The notes: generated by a model from the sequence alone, not told the origin. Shown: positions 30,601 through 38,830, counted from the stretch's first letter. The stretch: DNA of 42,215 nt from Bacteroidales bacterium (GCA_013141455.1 JABFQW010000059.1:1-42215), one strand, 5' to 3'. A program made the numbers and translations.

Positions 30601-31742
30601 AAAACGGAGATATCAATGGATCGTGGTTGTCGCTGGGTTCAGGTACGACTACACCATTGGATGTTGATAAAGGCTATCTGATTTATTACCCTGACAATAC
30701 GGATGTTACATACAATTTTTCAGGACCGTTGCGAAACGGTGCCGTTATTCCTCCTGTTACATTTACTGACGGGAACCATGGTTTTAATCTTATTCCAAAT
30801 CCCTATCCTTCGGCGATTGATTGGGATGCATCTTCAGGTTGGAACCGAACAAATGTTGATGACGCCTTATACATCTGGAACTCAGCAATAAACACTTCCA
30901 ATTATGGTTCGTATGTCGGGAATACCAGCACCAATGGAGTAACAAATATTATTCCATCAGGTCAGGCATTTTTTATCAGAACCAACGCCACTTCACCGGC
31001 TATAAGTATGGATAACAATGTTAGGGTGCACGATAGCAAGGCTTTCATGAAAAGTAACAGCGCAGTTAATCCTGACGAAATCCATCTGTTCGCAACATCG
31101 AATGGAATTACCGATGAAATTGTAATCAGGTTTGCCAATGATGCTACTTCAAATTTCGATAGCCATGCCGACGCGTATAAATTTTATGGCCGTGCCGAAA
31201 CACCACAACTCAATACTGTTACACCCGATGGCACTAAACTAAGTATCAACAGTTTGCCCTATAACAACAGCAACACCATTGTTCCACTCCAATTTTCATT
31301 GAACGCGAACGCTGAAGCGGTAATTACAATGGATGGTCTGGAGAGTTTCGACCCATCAACAACCATTTTCCTTGAGGATATACTGCTTAACAAGACGATA
31401 AACCTGATGGAGACGCCGACCTATGTTTTCGTGCATGACAAGAGCAATAATCCTTCGCGTTTCAACCTGAGATTTAATGGAGTACTTGGCATAAACGAAC
31501 CAGGTGAAATTGATGACTACCGCATCTGGTTGGTTAATGATCAGGTAAATATTTATTTACCATCATTCGCCGGGCAAAAAGCAATCATCGAAATGTATGA
31601 TTTGCCGGGTCACCTCATCCTGAGCAGGGATGTTAACCTCGAAACACCAACACAACTATCCGTGCAAGATTTCAGCGGTGTTGGAATTGTGAAAATTATC
31701 ACCGGAAATAAGGTTTTTTCCGGGAAGGTGATATTCAAATAA
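27636..31742 (+). CDS. Secreted S8 subtilisin-like serine protease (Kp43-like) with T9SS signal
   Basis: Secreted endopeptidase of 1368 aa. Signal peptide 1-22 (ends VVLSA-Q). Residues 24-95 are a short propeptide-like segment with IELQYFENGMPRYYITDN, followed by a peptidase S8 domain. The triad is visible: D120 in ILGEWDAG, H150 in HSTHVAGTM, S369 in NGTSMASPNVAG; the oxyanion Asn is N257 in KSAGNDRGEG. Residues about 435-570 are the beta-barrel that follows the catalytic domain in Kp43-type subtilases. Next is a GGAWSTSTNW-type repeat region with beta-helix-like strands (about 573-900). From about 921 to the end is the same module as in proteins A and B (TIERYITG, LIPNPYPSAIDWDASSGW), with the last 77 residues forming the T9SS signal (IIEMYDLPGHLIL ... 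KVFSGKVIFK). It may digest proteins outside the cell or process its surface-protein neighbours; the latter is speculation. Confidence 0.92.
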   Translation: MKSFYQLSIIALFVNFSVVLSAQSLIQQEKLLQLSREYDQRNTTRKTEALRIAKALDLPVYEQNSKGQTIELQYFENGMPRYYITDNLNAAKTLSTDRVWPSGGAALNLDGTGQILGEWDAGAVRLTHHELSGRVTQMDGELVQHAHSTHVAGTMIASGVDANAKGMSYAASLHAWEWDNDESEMAAAAVAGLKVSNHSYGYITGWFVSGGNWYWNGWIPYSATEDYGFGYYDASAQTWDDIAFNAPGYLIVKSAGNDRGEGPAPGTGHYAWIDGAWTWSTDTRDEDGGASGYDCISYNGTAKNILTVGAVNDIPGGYALPSDVVMSSFSGWGPTDDGRIKPDIVGNGVGVYSSLITHDSAYGSYNGTSMASPNVAGSIGLLLQHKENLDGESELWQAATMKALIIHTADEAGANAGPDYIFGWGLMNTESAAELMTTNYDNGGFTIRELNIPDGSTYQTTVYADGISPLKATIVWTDHPGTPATPALDPTDLMLVNDLDMRITDATPVQYFPYILDPANPANAATTADNFRDNVEQILINGTNYGETYTITISHKGILQGGSQNFSLIVSGIVVNPSYTWIGATGGAWSTSTNWSPARINPNVEDLIQFDDGGTYTITGVPSQTIGQMSISNNTKITLQAAAIGDTLSIGDVGGYDLLVDNGTELNISGTNDMTIYLPGISIATFSGSMTLADGAHKFISSQTGGITFNAGAVVTASTGLTGNPFGSSSPDNAVIFSIGSTFVHQAGNDPFGTAQPNSVVEFQTGSLYKLTGNLSPSLDGRTYGDFEIDAPGFTINGTGGNAFVTDNLTITQGTFNLNVTGTLSHSIKGNINVAPAAVLNFQPSGSGTINLNGSTTQTIGGGGSITGNANSTWVINNQVIADNHMNLSGSLTINSGKSITINPSENMTVGTNLINNAGTTGFVLKSDATGTASLLHNSANVDATIERYITGSDILTAMIYHQVSIPVNSSANPLSNLFLGSYLYSFTENGDINGSWLSLGSGTTTPLDVDKGYLIYYPDNTDVTYNFSGPLRNGAVIPPVTFTDGNHGFNLIPNPYPSAIDWDASSGWNRTNVDDALYIWNSAINTSNYGSYVGNTSTNGVTNIIPSGQAFFIRTNATSPAISMDNNVRVHDSKAFMKSNSAVNPDEIHLFATSNGITDEIVIRFANDATSNFDSHADAYKFYGRAETPQLNTVTPDGTKLSINSLPYNNSNTIVPLQFSLNANAEAVITMDGLESFDPSTTIFLEDILLNKTINLMETPTYVFVHDKSNNPSRFNLRFNGVLGINEPGEIDDYRIWLVNDQVNIYLPSFAGQKAIIEMYDLPGHLILSRDVNLETPTQLSVQDFSGVGIVKIITGNKVFSGKVIFK

Positions 31743-32153
31743 GTCATGTAACAAATAAAGGATCTGAATATTACATGCCTGAAATTCGGAACGGTCACCC
31801 ATCACTTCAAATCGGCTTGTATGCATTATTAACAGCTCTTCCGATACATTATTATTGGTTCAGCATCTGATTTTGAAATCAATATTGAGTCCCCTCCGAA
31901 AAGCCAACTATTGCCACAAAAGCACAAAAACACCAAATTTCACCAATGGTAAAACACTGATTGTGAGTGTTTGGAGTATTTTGGAGATTTGATCTCGTCA
32001 TAGCATGCATGACGAGATCGTGGCATTTCTTTTTTTAACAGTTTTTGGAGTGGGCTCAATATCTCATTATCTCTGCACGAAGGATATTAACCCTGAGTAA
32101 TTGTGAAAAACAACTGGTTCGATCAATCGTCACGTAACATCGAAAGTGAATGA
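31743..32153. other. Intergenic stretch with inverted repeats
   Basis: No gene seen. A short inverted repeat CATGTAA/TTACATG (31745-31751, 31771-31777) follows the protease stop. A low-complexity run of CACAAAAGCACAAAAACACC type at about 31914-31933 is similar to sequence often seen between Bacteroidota genes. The long palindrome at 31991-32019 is listed separately. Confidence 0.5.
31991..32019. repeat. Perfect 11-bp inverted repeat (hairpin)
   Basis: GATCTCGTCAT at 31991-32001 and ATGACGAGATC at 32009-32019 are exact reverse complements around a 7-base loop that is itself nearly palindromic (AGCATGC). A T run (TTCTTTTTTT) begins about 8 bases after the right arm, so it could end transcription of the protease gene 250 bases upstream. 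It could also be a copy of a palindromic dispersed element. Confidence 0.7.
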
Positions 32154-32184
32154 TTTGCAATTTGATGCCGATTAGATATATTTG
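32154..32184 (+). promoter_or_regulatory. Bacteroidota-type promoter for the TPR regulator
   Basis: TTTG at 32154-32157 and TATATTTG at 32177-32184, spaced by 19 bases, match the -33/-7 promoter of Bacteroidota (TTTG, 19-21 bases, TAnnTTTG). The predicted transcript begins around 32190, about 20 bases before the ATG at 32210. This rules out the longer open frame beginning at 32150, which starts upstream of the promoter. Confidence 0.65.
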
Positions 32185-32209
32185 CAAAGATTTATGCACC
32201 ATTCTGATA

Positions 32210-33949
32210 ATGGAAAAAAGAGGAAATTGCTTGAAACTATTCCTGGTATTTACTTTCTCGGTTGCCATATTATTCGGATATTCTCAGGATACTGGCACTT
32301 TTGATAGTTTGTCGAAAGCATTGATTCAAACAAATGACGAGAAAACGAAGATCAATATTTTACTTACCTTATCATCGGAAGTTGAACGAAGTCAACCTGA
32401 AAATGGCATAAATTATGCAGCCTCCGCACTTGAAATCGCGATAAAACATCACTTATCCAAAGAAACGATACTCTCCTATATTCATCTTTCCAAATGCCAT
32501 ATCCGTTTAAGCAATTACAGCGAAGCCATGAATTTTGCCGAGCTGGCTATTGATCTGGCCAAAGAATCAGAAATGAAAGACGAAACAGCGAGGTCAAGGG
32601 CATTATTGGCATTAATTTATTATGAACTGGGAAATTACGAACAAAGTGCTAAACTCGATTTCGAGAATTTATCGTATTACGAGCAGATAGATAATAAGAA
32701 AGAAACCGGTTTGGTTTTAGGCAATATCGGCATCGATTTCATTAGCCAGAACAATTATGAAAAAGGATTGGAATACCTGAAAAAATCATTTGATATAGCG
32801 GTGGCCACGAATGATTACCATGGTATGGCCTACCAATACAATAATATCGCAGGGGTGTATTCCGAATATTTCAACGATCATAAGATTGCCCTCGGTTATT
32901 ATAAAGAGGCTCTCGAAATCAATAAAAAACTCGGTGATAAACAACAACAGGGGATTTACCTGATGAATATCGGTAATTGTTATTCACGGTTGAACCAAAA
33001 TGATAGCGTTATGCCCAACTATATTGAAGCAAGCAAAATATTCAAAAATTTAAATAATCCCAATCTTTTTTCTGACTGCCAAACACTGATCGGTGATTTT
33101 TACCTGAAGACACATAATCTGCCTCTTAGTTTATGTTATGCTGATACTGGCTTTATAATCAGTAAGAATATAAATATAAAAGAGAACCTCAAAGCCGCTG
33201 CAAACCTGCTTCATCGTATTTATCTGAATAAAAAAGACACTATTCAGGCATATAAATATTCAATCATTGAAAATGAAATAAAGGATAGTTTGGTCATCCT
33301 CCAGAATCAAAAGGAGGTTTATAAGCTTGAGTCACAGTATAATTACGAGAAAAAAGATAAAATTAAACAGATTGCAAGGCAGAAGAAAGAAACCCTGATG
33401 TTAGTTACCATTCTAAGCCTAGTTTCAGGATTAGTCATCACCCTGCTATTTTTCTCGAGGCACCGTATTAAATCAAAAATCGTTTATCTCGAAAAGCAAT
33501 CTATCGAGAAAGAACTTCAGTTTAAAGACAAAGAACTGACCATCAATCTCATCTCGCTGATCAAGAAGAATGAGTTACTGACCGAAATTTCTCATAAGTT
33601 GTTCGAGATAGGAAAGAGCGCCAAAAAGGATGAAACGATTGAGGCCATCAATAAAATTCACCGGGAGCTCCGCAACAGTGCCGACGATAAAATGCTGAAA
33701 GAGTTTACACTCAGGTTTCAGGAAATCCATAGTGGATTTTATGAAGTGCTGTTACAAAAATTTCCGGAATTAACACAGAACGAATTGAAACTGTGCGCTT
33801 TCTTAAGGCTGAATATGTCGAGTAAGGAGATATCCGATTTAACCGGTCAGCGAATTCTCACCTTAGACCAGGCCAGATACCGGTTGCGAAAAAAACTTGG
33901 TATTTCAAATTCCGAAGTAAACTTAGTAACCTTCCTCTCGCAGATTTAA
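32210..33949 (+). CDS. TPR sensor protein with one membrane segment and C-terminal LuxR-like HTH
   Basis: A membrane-anchored regulator of a type common in Bacteroidota. From ATG 32210 the protein has 579 aa. Residues 1-25 form a signal peptide (FLVFTFSVAILFGYS-Q). Residues about 35-370 contain consecutive tetratricopeptide repeats, e.g. YNNIAGVYSEYFNDHKIALG and NIGNCYSRLNQND. A single transmembrane segment lies at about 396-417 (LMLVTILSLVSGLVITLLFF), followed by a coiled-coil stretch of charged residues (about 420-480). Residues about 520-579 are a helix-turn-helix resembling LuxR/GerE proteins: ELTQNELKLCAFLRLNMSSK, then QARYRLRKKLGI. TPRs in the periplasm would sense a ligand or protein and the cytoplasmic HTH would bind DNA. 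Targets are unknown; the neighbouring surface-protein genes are candidates by location only. Confidence 0.85.
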   Translation: MEKRGNCLKLFLVFTFSVAILFGYSQDTGTFDSLSKALIQTNDEKTKINILLTLSSEVERSQPENGINYAASALEIAIKHHLSKETILSYIHLSKCHIRLSNYSEAMNFAELAIDLAKESEMKDETARSRALLALIYYELGNYEQSAKLDFENLSYYEQIDNKKETGLVLGNIGIDFISQNNYEKGLEYLKKSFDIAVATNDYHGMAYQYNNIAGVYSEYFNDHKIALGYYKEALEINKKLGDKQQQGIYLMNIGNCYSRLNQNDSVMPNYIEASKIFKNLNNPNLFSDCQTLIGDFYLKTHNLPLSLCYADTGFIISKNINIKENLKAAANLLHRIYLNKKDTIQAYKYSIIENEIKDSLVILQNQKEVYKLESQYNYEKKDKIKQIARQKKETLMLVTILSLVSGLVITLLFFSRHRIKSKIVYLEKQSIEKELQFKDKELTINLISLIKKNELLTEISHKLFEIGKSAKKDETIEAINKIHRELRNSADDKMLKEFTLRFQEIHSGFYEVLLQKFPELTQNELKLCAFLRLNMSSKEISDLTGQRILTLDQARYRLRKKLGISNSEVNLVTFLSQI

Positions 33950-33954
33950 TTGGG

Positions 33955-34125
33955 TCTTCTCGCTAAGGCGCCAGGACGCAAAGTTTTTTTTGAGACTATC
34001 CTTAGCGACTTGGCGGTTTGGCGAGAAAAATAATCTCGCAAACTTGCCTGGCGGACGACAGGGACGCAACGACGTAAAGTTTTTTTTTTTGAGATTTTCA
34101 TTAGCGGTCTTAGCAAGCAGAGTTG
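33955..34125. repeat. Degenerate 'cgctaaggcg...gacgcaaag' repeat region
   Basis: Two imperfect copies of a phrase built from CGCTAAGG, GACGCAAAG, an 8-12 base T run, TGAGA, and TTAGCG lie at about 33961-34010 and 34060-34110. A GCAAACTTGCCTGGCGGACG... element at 34038-34070 resembles the sequence at 4248-4280. Phrases of this kind occur between genes in many Bacteroidota genomes. No gene is supported here. Confidence 0.6.
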
Positions 34126-34190
34126 GTGAAAAAGACAAGAAAAAATTTGTAAATTATTGTTCTCCCCCGTTTCGACTTAACACTATAAAT

Positions 34191-34225
34191 TGCGGAGAAT
34201 ATTTCAGCTAATCTCCGCATTTTTT
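34191..34225 (+). terminator. Intrinsic terminator
   Basis: TGCGGAGA (34191-34198) pairs with TCTCCGCA (34212-34219) around a 13-base loop, followed directly by six T. It lies 240 bases after the TPR regulator stop. It may end that transcript or one from the repeat region. Confidence 0.8.
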
Positions 34226-34526
34226 AGGGAAATAATCTTAATATCTGCCGCAAAACATTACACAGACCTCCTTCTACCTACCTATGCCAGTACTGTGTAT
34301 GCCGAAGAAAAAAAGTCCTGGTATTGTGAACCCAATTCAAAAACAAACAGTATATTTGACCTTAAACCGGAAGATTTCGGATTTAGTGACTCACTGATTT
34401 TGAATGTTAAAATTCGATAATTGTAGTTATTATTGAATGATAAAATAACTAACAAATTATACTTATCAAATAGCCACTCTTTTACTTACCGATTTAAAAA
34501 ACAATATTTACCACAAGTATAAAACA
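34226..34526. other. Intergenic stretch before the DUF3160 gene
   Basis: No convincing gene. A 76-codon open frame (34190-34420) begins inside the terminator and has no recognisable features; its second half (YASTVYAEEKKSWYCEPN) could be a remnant of a lost gene. The sequence just before the next ATG is AT-rich (ATATTTACC near 34504) without an exact -7 box. Confidence 0.4.
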
Positions 34527-37454
34527 ATGAGTATGAATAACATAAAACACCAATTTTTTTATATATTCTTTTTAAGTCTGATGTTTCACGCTTGCGCTTT
34601 CCAATCCAATCAGGAACAGGATATGAATAAGAAAACAACGATTACAGTAAATACAAGCCAGGATACTTCTATTACTGTAAATGGCATTTTTGACATTCCT
34701 GAATTAAGCATAATCCCTGCTCCTGCACGTGAAAATCATTTTATTTTTTCACCTACTGAGATAGTAACTGATTTTGATGTATCTCCTGCCGGACTTAGAG
34801 TTGCCGCTGCTATTGAAAAATATGCAAACGTATCAATTATCAAATTTTGGCAAATCGATAGTAGCGAAATAAAAGATAGTTGTTCCTTGCCAGTCGGTCT
34901 AAAAACAAAAGAAATCATCTGGCATCCTAATGCAAAGACACTTTTTGTAATGGGAGTGAAAGATAACAATTATCAAATATTTAGGCTTGAACGACTGAAT
35001 GGTGAGTGGATTTGCAAAAGTATTTTTTCTTGTCAAAATCAATTAAAAAATCTACTCCCATGTCCCCGGCCATTTATTACAAGCTCTGACTTTCAAAACG
35101 GAAAAGAATTTTACACTTACCGGATATTTTTCGGCATGGACAATGGAGATAAAACTTACAGAATCGTTTCTATTACTGAAAAAGGCAATCGCCTATATCA
35201 AGTTGTTGGTCCTTATGAAACATCATCAAAAGCCGAGAATTTTGACGCAAGCGCAAATCCGAGTAGTATAGTGGCTGATTGGGCACTACCGGTAGCATTT
35301 CACCCAGCGGGTCACCAATTAATATGGACTGATAAACGAAATAACTACTTTGTAGCAAGCTATGATTCCCGTTATTGGGGGGAATCAAAATCCATGAACA
35401 TTGCGAAAGAAATCAAAGGCACTTACACTCCGACACCCAACGGCTTAGGGTTAATCCATTGGCAAAAACAAATCAAAGGTATTGGAGTTTACTTACTCTC
35501 AACTAAAAGTGAAGATATTCAAATACCCGATTATGAATTTATTGCGACACCTTCAACTGTACCTGATGGTAAAGGAATTGTTGGATTAACGTTTTTGAAT
35601 GGATATTACACCTTAAACTATGTTCCAATTACTATTCCATTAGCTGATGTGTTAAATGCCTGGATGTTTGCTGATTCAACTGAAGAAATTGATCAATTTC
35701 AAAAGAATTTTGGTCTATTCCGTCCAAATATTGATGATCAACTATATAAACTTTATGAATCTGAAAACTATTATTGCTCTGGCTATAGCAGAACCTCACC
35801 CACAAGACCATATATTGTTACAACCGATATTTTCTGGGAATTATTTGGAGCCGCCTATCAGGGACTTTTTATCGTTAAAGAAAGGGATGAGGCGATACCC
35901 AATTTTTGGAAATTCATTTCTAAAGCGGATAGTTTATTGGATAATTCAAAGATAAATTCTCCCTGGGGAATTGTGTTCTCAACGCTGATTGACTTAGATT
36001 CAGGGAAAGTTAACAATCCGGAAGTTGCCCGAATACTCAATGAGCAGGATTGTTTTACGGATATTCTTAATGACACCTATGCCTATTCTGATTTAAAGCC
36101 ACGAGGTCATTATACATCATCCAAAGAGTTGGAAAATTATTTTAGGGCATTTCGCTATTTTACAACGATTTACAAACATAAACAGGATACATTAAATGAT
36201 CTCAACTTATTTCCTGCTGAAATCACTGCTTATGCGGAAAAGTGGATTACAAGTTACTCAGGGCTTATTTCCCCATCAAGATCACCATTGGCATGGAAAA
36301 ACATGAAGCAAATTATCCCAAATTATTGTCAGTATCCACAAGAAAAATTAACTGTTTTTCCCTTGTCCTGGGGGTTCGATAATGAAGTCTTTTTCTCAAC
36401 AGTTTATCAATTAAAAGTACCATCAGACTTGCAGGTAAATGGACCTTTTGGAATAAGACTTCTCCCTACTGGATTAGACTTGGCAACGGTATTGGGCAAC
36501 AATTTTGCCGAAAAACTATTAGAGTCAGATTACGAAAAGTTTCCTCCATTAAGAAAGGTGATTGGTAATTTGAAGAAGAATTTTAATGAAAACTCAAATC
36601 AATCTGAATTTAAGGAGAATTTATACAATCAATGGATTAATGCCATTGCCGTACAATGGGCTGATTCTGTTAATTCGACTAATGGCGAAATGGACAAGGA
36701 AATCTGGCAAGTAAAACGCCTGCAAACAGGTTTAGCAACATGGTCAACATTGAGGCATGCAACAGTTCTTGTTAATGAAAGGACGGCTGCGGAATGCGGA
36801 GAAGGGGGATTTGAAGAAATATTGATGAGAGCACCAAGAGGTTATGTAGAACCCGATCCATACACATTTTCTGTTATTGCTGAATTATTTGAAAGTGCAA
36901 TAAAACATGTATCATCTACTATAGCAGACAAGTCAGATATTCAAGAGTCTAATAGTTCTGAGAAAAGATCGTTATATGACGGTATAATTGCAAGATTAAA
37001 AGAGGCAGCACATGAAGCGCGTGGATTTCAATCAATGGCTGAAAAAGAAAGAAAGGGAGAAATGCTTACTAATGATGAAAACGAAAAAATACTTTTTGTA
37101 GCACGAACTGGGGAGCATCTATTTTTGGTGTTCAATAGTCTTTCGAATAAAGAATATGCTTTGTCTAATCCCGATCCGATTGCTAAAATTACCGATGTTG
37201 CCGGAGATGGAATCATATCTCCCTACTTAATGTCAGCGGTTGGGAATGCGATGGAATGGAACTATATTGTTCCTTTTTATGGAAGACATCAAATTGTAAA
37301 AGGATCAATCTATTCATACTATGAATTTGTATCCAATCAATTGTTAAATGATAAGGAATGGCGCGAAAAAGTTACGAAACAAGAATTTTTACCATGGATA
37401 ACACCCTACATTACAGATCAAAAAGCGTCAGGTTTAGCAAATACTTCCTACTAA
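34527..37454 (+). CDS. DUF3160-family lipoprotein
   Basis: A 975-aa lipoprotein with Cys23 in MFHAC after a hydrophobic N-terminus (start at 34527; a second ATG two codons on is equally possible). Residues about 60-390 look like a beta-propeller of the TolB/WD kind, with blades such as KEIIWHPNAKTLFVMGVKDN and VAFHPAGHQLIWTDKRNNYF. Residues about 400-975 match my recollection of DUF3160: YIVTTDIFWELFGAAYQGLF, then WSTLRHATVLVNERT (about 737-752), and RGYVEPDPYTFSVIAELF (from about 770). DUF3160 has no known biochemical function. The downstream CapA-like gene starts 61 bases before this stop codon, in another frame, so the two are translationally coupled and probably act together at the envelope. 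No regulatory site stands out upstream. Confidence 0.82.
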   Translation: MSMNNIKHQFFYIFFLSLMFHACAFQSNQEQDMNKKTTITVNTSQDTSITVNGIFDIPELSIIPAPARENHFIFSPTEIVTDFDVSPAGLRVAAAIEKYANVSIIKFWQIDSSEIKDSCSLPVGLKTKEIIWHPNAKTLFVMGVKDNNYQIFRLERLNGEWICKSIFSCQNQLKNLLPCPRPFITSSDFQNGKEFYTYRIFFGMDNGDKTYRIVSITEKGNRLYQVVGPYETSSKAENFDASANPSSIVADWALPVAFHPAGHQLIWTDKRNNYFVASYDSRYWGESKSMNIAKEIKGTYTPTPNGLGLIHWQKQIKGIGVYLLSTKSEDIQIPDYEFIATPSTVPDGKGIVGLTFLNGYYTLNYVPITIPLADVLNAWMFADSTEEIDQFQKNFGLFRPNIDDQLYKLYESENYYCSGYSRTSPTRPYIVTTDIFWELFGAAYQGLFIVKERDEAIPNFWKFISKADSLLDNSKINSPWGIVFSTLIDLDSGKVNNPEVARILNEQDCFTDILNDTYAYSDLKPRGHYTSSKELENYFRAFRYFTTIYKHKQDTLNDLNLFPAEITAYAEKWITSYSGLISPSRSPLAWKNMKQIIPNYCQYPQEKLTVFPLSWGFDNEVFFSTVYQLKVPSDLQVNGPFGIRLLPTGLDLATVLGNNFAEKLLESDYEKFPPLRKVIGNLKKNFNENSNQSEFKENLYNQWINAIAVQWADSVNSTNGEMDKEIWQVKRLQTGLATWSTLRHATVLVNERTAAECGEGGFEEILMRAPRGYVEPDPYTFSVIAELFESAIKHVSSTIADKSDIQESNSSEKRSLYDGIIARLKEAAHEARGFQSMAEKERKGEMLTNDENEKILFVARTGEHLFLVFNSLSNKEYALSNPDPIAKITDVAGDGIISPYLMSAVGNAMEWNYIVPFYGRHQIVKGSIYSYYEFVSNQLLNDKEWREKVTKQEFLPWITPYITDQKASGLANTSY

Positions 37455-38830
37455 TTATTCTATTTTTTGTTATCCTGACAAGTTGCAAAAAGGGAGGTTC
37501 TGAAGTGAGGGTCATATTTGTTGGTGACATTTTACTTTCCCGTAATGTAAAAGAAGAGTTTCAAACAAAAAAAACATTTCCATGGGATAATTTAAAACCA
37601 CTTTTTCAATCGTCTGACCTGGTTGCAGGAAATCTGGAAGGAGCTGTTGGAAAAATTGAGGACCAATTGATTTCAGATGTTGAATCACCTGTTTTCAATA
37701 TTGACAGCACTGATATTCCCATGCTTGAAGAAGCTGGCTTTAATATCATCACGATTGAAAACAATCATAGTTTAGATTTAAGCAAAAAAGGCAAAGTAAA
37801 TACGATTGAAGCACTTAAGAAAAATAATATTACACCCATTTATCTTGAAAATTCACCACAGTTTTTTACTGTTAAGGGGGTTGTCATTTCACTTCTTTCT
37901 CTTAATATCGTTTTAAGTAGAGATAGCACTAAAAATCAGATTCCATCGATTGAAATTAAACAGAAATTGCGGTTTGCTAAAAGTCTGTCTAATATCGTCG
38001 TTGTATCTATTCACTGGGGTAGCGAATTACTTGATTGGCCTAACAAAGAGCAGCGGGAAACCGCAAAATGGTTAATAAAAAACGGTGCGGATATTATTAT
38101 TGGAGGTCATCCTCATATCATTCAAACGCCGGAATTAATAGATGGTAAACCAGTTTTTTTCTCACTCGGCAACCACTTGTTCGATCAGAAATATCCAAGA
38201 ACCAAGGAAGGTTTAATCGTTGATATTCGTATTCAAGATGGAAAATTCACTTGTTTTGGAATAATTACACTTACAAAACACAATTCTTTTTATCCTGAAA
38301 TTTCAGATAGAATTATCTATAAATTTGAGCCTGTACCTTATAGAATCACACCTTTTCAAATAAACAATTTCACGCTCAAACCCTTGTCAATCACTGAAAT
38401 AGATAACAATAGAATTATTTTACAGGCTTTTAAAAAAGAAAAGAAAGTTTGGGAAACACATCCCATGTCAATCATTTCAATTAGTTCAAGTAAACTTGAT
38501 GGCAAAAATCAATATTTATTTACACTTGAAAATCATTATTCAAGTTTGGACAGTGAAACTAATCAACGACCCTACGTTTATAGTTTGGACAATAAAGGAC
38601 TCATTGCACGTTGGCGTGGTTCTGCTCTATCATGGCCACTAATTGACGCCCAAATTTCTCCTGATAAGGACAATTTATTATGCGTACTTCACAGGGGGGA
38701 CTCATTTATCAAACCAGATAAAACAATAAAAAACACACGCGTTGCTGCTTATGAATGGAATGGTTTTGGTTTTAAAGGATTATCCGATTCCATTACCTGC
38801 GAATTGTGTGAGAAATTGTATAAAGAATAA
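37394..38830 (+). CDS. CapA-family lipoprotein (poly-gamma-glutamate/capsule metallophosphatase-like) with extra C-terminal domain
   Basis: Predicted lipoprotein of 478 aa with Cys31 in VILTSC. Residues about 38-290 are a CapA/PGA_cap domain of the calcineurin-like metallophosphatase fold: VGDILLSRNV (D45), AGNLEGAV (N80, E82), ENNHSLD (N124, H125), SIHWGSE (H207), GGHPHIIQ (H239, H241) and SLGNHLFDQ. These residues would hold two metals. CapA proteins are tied to poly-gamma-glutamate or capsule synthesis, but no CapB/CapC partners occur here, so the real substrate is open. The remaining about 190 residues, ending near IARWRGSALSWPLIDAQISP, form an added domain I cannot name. ATG 37394 is preferred over 37358 because the lipoprotein signal then sits at the N-terminus. 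It overlaps the DUF3160 gene by 61 bases. Confidence 0.85.
   Translation: MDNTLHYRSKSVRFSKYFLLIILFFVILTSCKKGGSEVRVIFVGDILLSRNVKEEFQTKKTFPWDNLKPLFQSSDLVAGNLEGAVGKIEDQLISDVESPVFNIDSTDIPMLEEAGFNIITIENNHSLDLSKKGKVNTIEALKKNNITPIYLENSPQFFTVKGVVISLLSLNIVLSRDSTKNQIPSIEIKQKLRFAKSLSNIVVVSIHWGSELLDWPNKEQRETAKWLIKNGADIIIGGHPHIIQTPELIDGKPVFFSLGNHLFDQKYPRTKEGLIVDIRIQDGKFTCFGIITLTKHNSFYPEISDRIIYKFEPVPYRITPFQINNFTLKPLSITEIDNNRIILQAFKKEKKVWETHPMSIISISSSKLDGKNQYLFTLENHYSSLDSETNQRPYVYSLDNKGLIARWRGSALSWPLIDAQISPDKDNLLCVLHRGDSFIKPDKTIKNTRVAAYEWNGFGFKGLSDSITCELCEKLYKE

Noticed and set aside
34190-34420. 76-codon open frame
   Set aside because: Begins inside a terminator hairpin and has no recognisable domain; at most a remnant.
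37394-38830. Complete poly-gamma-glutamate capsule operon
   Set aside because: Only a CapA-like protein is present; no CapB ligase or CapC membrane partner lies in the window.
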